From assembly GCA_028023455.1 (NCBI GenBank), contig JAQFVV010006220.1:8947916-9011915 (forward strand): a stretch of 64,000 nt of DNA, written 5' to 3'. The stretch comes from Epiperipatus broadwayi. Taxonomy: Eukaryota > Onychophora > Udeonychophora > Euonychophora > Peripatidae. Below, in pieces: positions 62,250-64,000 of the stretch (its first letter is position 1; each line of letters starts with the position of its first letter). The notes under the pieces were generated by a model. It saw only the letters and a program-made list of their open reading frames with translations, did no database searches and was not told the origin of the DNA. Both the position numbers and the translations under genes were made by a program.

Positions 62250-62400
62250 GAATGTAATAATTTGTGATAAGTGCGCTGCTAGCAACTATGAATATGAGAA
62301 TGCCATAAGTTCTAGAAAGCGCTAAGCCGTAATTAATTAATAGAAATAACAAGCTTCTTTATAGTTGCGTATAAGCGCACTTATCACAGTTATTACATTC
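62250..62400. mobile_element. Foldback element (family F5-related)
   Basis: gaatgtaataa...gtgataagtgcgc on the left pairs with gcgcacttatcacagttattacattc on the right, and agcaactat pairs with atagttgc further inside. The central part (62288-62330), ctatgaatatgagaatgccataagttct...gcgctaagcc, resembles the inner arm of the 51655-51905 palindrome and 7650-7690. Confidence 0.68.
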
Positions 62401-62409
62401 TGTATCTAA

Positions 62410-63380
62410 GTATAAACGTCATTACATATCTATGAATAGAAAGTTTTTTTATTTATTTATTTTTGGATTCTCTTAACAAAAATATTATGTAATTAATATT
62501 GTAGTATATTTCATTTTTGTTTATCACAGACTGATGATGATGGTCATCTAGTACAGTTAAAGCACACAAAAAAAAAAGAACTGCTATATTATATTAATAA
62601 AAAAAAGAAGAAAAAATGCAGTTAACATTTATCAACGCTTAACTTATTAATTCAAAATGTAAATTGGTCTCAAATAACAGTTTTTAAATAAATTCCCATT
62701 ATTTCAAGCAGAATTAAGCACATGATAAAAAAAAAAAAAAAGACTCTGTGTCACAAATGAAATACAATGAATTATGTAACTAATATAAAAGATTTTGATC
62801 ATTTAATTAATATTTATAAACTTTTCAAATACAAAAAAAGATAAAAACAAATAAAAATTTAATTAAAAAATATTTTTTCAATTAATAGTTAATAGTGTTA
62901 GATTAACAACAAAGAGCATCTAAGATAGACTTTTTAAAATCATTGTATGAGATTGCTAATAACATAGATAGACTTATAATAAATTAAAAAGATTTGTGGA
63001 CAAGATAAATGTTCCCATATGAACAGTAAGAATTATTTATTAAATGATTATGCAAATTTATTGTTCATAAACTAATGGATGAGTATATTGGAAATGATAT
63101 ATATAAAAACAGTAAAACAGTGACAGAAGATTTAAGCTATAATAAACTCAATATTTTTTTCCAACTTATAAAAACTGCTTCAGTATTATGAGATGCATCT
63201 TACTCACACTGGACAAATCAACACTTAGTGTGGTAGAGTTGAAAGCTAAAAATTCCTAAAGTGAAGCTCAACCTAACACTTTTAATGATCAAAAATCACA
63301 CGATTTCTTAAAAAAAAATAACATTCTCATTATTTTAGTGCTCAAATGCCATAGTAGGTGGCATATCAACCTCATAATAC
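62410..63380. other. AT-rich sequence, nothing recognised
   Basis: Poly-A tracts (62563-62577, 62727-62742) and AT-rich DNA without recognised features. Confidence 0.45.
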
Positions 63381-63387
63381 AAATACA

Positions 63388-63545
63388 TACCACATAATAC
63401 TAAATTGTCCATTCACTTTACTATTGTAATAAAGTTCTGAAGAAGATTACTGGGGCAATCGAAACTGTAAACTATAAAAAAGGATGGTAAACAAAGCATT
63501 GTGTAACCGTAGTAAAGTGAATAAACAATTTAGTATTATATGGTA
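63388..63545. mobile_element. Foldback element enclosing a hammerhead-like motif (family F6)
   Basis: Arms of about 40 bases pair: taccacataatactaaatt at the left with aatttagtattatatggta at the right, and cattcactttacta with tagtaaagtgaat. The loop of about 75 bases contains the motif at 63433-63473. No ORF is present. It combines MITE-like ends with a PLE-type ribozyme motif. Confidence 0.68.
63433..63473 (+). ncRNA. Hammerhead-like motif in foldback F6
   Basis: AGTT (63433-63436), CTGAAGA (63437-63443), stem II GATT (63445-63448) with AATC (63457-63460), GAA (63461-63463), ACTGT (63464-63468) in the place of helix III, A at the cleavage position (63469) and AACT (63470-63473). AACT pairs fully with AGTT as helix I. 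All invariant core bases are present. The very short helix III (ACTGT) could only be stable in a dimer. Activity is untested. Confidence 0.5.
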
Positions 63546-63549
63546 TATA

Positions 63550-64000
63550 TTTAGCAATGCAGTAAGAAAGAGTAGTTATTATACTTCTTGAAGACTACAA
63601 ATACATGTTGTGAGTCTCATCCAATTTAAGTTAATTTTCACTTTGTGTATTTGAGTGGTAGCATTGCAAGCTCAGAGGTAAAGGTTCCAAAATCAGTTAT
63701 CAATTGAGTTGTGTAATTTAAAAAATAAAAACTCAGTTGAAATAAACTAAATAGTAATGTTAAATTCTCAATCTGTCACTAAATTGCTTGAATGTCACAT
63801 ACATTTCAAGCAATTGACCATATAATTACAACTAACTAATGAACAATATATGATATTGCAACTAAACTATTATGAAAAACAACAGAGAATATTTATTTTT
63901 TAGAAAGTAAAATATTGAAAAAGGAATGTGAGAAATGAAAAAAGAAACATAAAATGAAAGAAGCAAAGGATGTAGGTTTTTTTTTCCCTTTAGATCATTA
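63550..64000. other. AT-rich sequence, nothing recognised
   Basis: No gene was recognised. Words like attgcaactaaactatta near 63853 recall the degenerate array at 25880-26395. Confidence 0.4.

Overview
The window reads as non-coding, repeat-dominated DNA from a very AT-rich animal genome, most likely an invertebrate. The evidence is the complete lack of dense, long ORFs, the low GC throughout, and decayed eukaryotic retroelements on both strands: RTE-type, Tx1/L1-like and other non-LTR retrotransposons, Penelope-like elements (PLEs), a Ty3/Gypsy element, tRNA-derived SINEs, foldback (MITE-like) palindromes and trinucleotide microsatellites. I see no intact host protein gene. The repeat mix would fit a lophotrochozoan such as a cephalopod mollusc, but that is a guess; the sequence itself only supports 'AT-rich metazoan'.

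Layout. 1-700: inverted tRNA-like SINE heads, a SINE body and a well-formed hammerhead-ribozyme-like motif. 1.85-6.85 kb: minus-strand, decayed Tx1/L1-like LINE with recognisable ORF1, endonuclease and reverse transcriptase (RT) remnants, followed by LINE 3' fragments with TTA/TTG tracts (7.2-10.2 kb). 10.2-10.6 and 23.9-24.3 kb: two copies of a second tRNA-like SINE family. 12.3-13.8 and 17.6-18.8 kb: two minus-strand copies of one further LINE family. 16.53-16.75 kb: foldback element. 19.3-22.2 kb: minus-strand Ty3/Gypsy remnant interrupted by a 0.7 kb foldback of the same family. 22.6-23.9 kb: a relatively CpG-containing island. 24.5-44 kb: mostly AT-rich sequence with degenerate tandem arrays, an (AAT)34 tract and several hairpin elements. 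40.7 and 41.9-44.96 kb: PLE fragments, including a head-to-head PLE pair. 47.3-51.3 kb: SINEs flanking a nearly full-length RTE LINE. 51.65-53.2 kb: foldback plus a second PLE family. 53.8-54.8 kb: antisense second RTE copy. 55.1-57.85 kb: plus-strand L1/Tx1-like LINE. 58-64 kb: SINE, PLE-end and LINE scraps, and two foldbacks.

The most interesting pattern is a recurrent association between PLEs, tRNA-like heads and hammerhead-type motifs. Two opposed PLE copies end in the same junction (coding remnant, then tRNA-like head, then a CTGAAGA core, then a common tail). The abundant SINE-like units in the window are exactly this terminal module without the PLE coding part, and two of three are also arranged head to head. 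Several motif copies keep helix I pairing although the paired bases differ between loci, which is what a structured ribozyme would leave. All elements here carry stops, frameshifts or deletions, so the window is a fossil record rather than a set of active genes.
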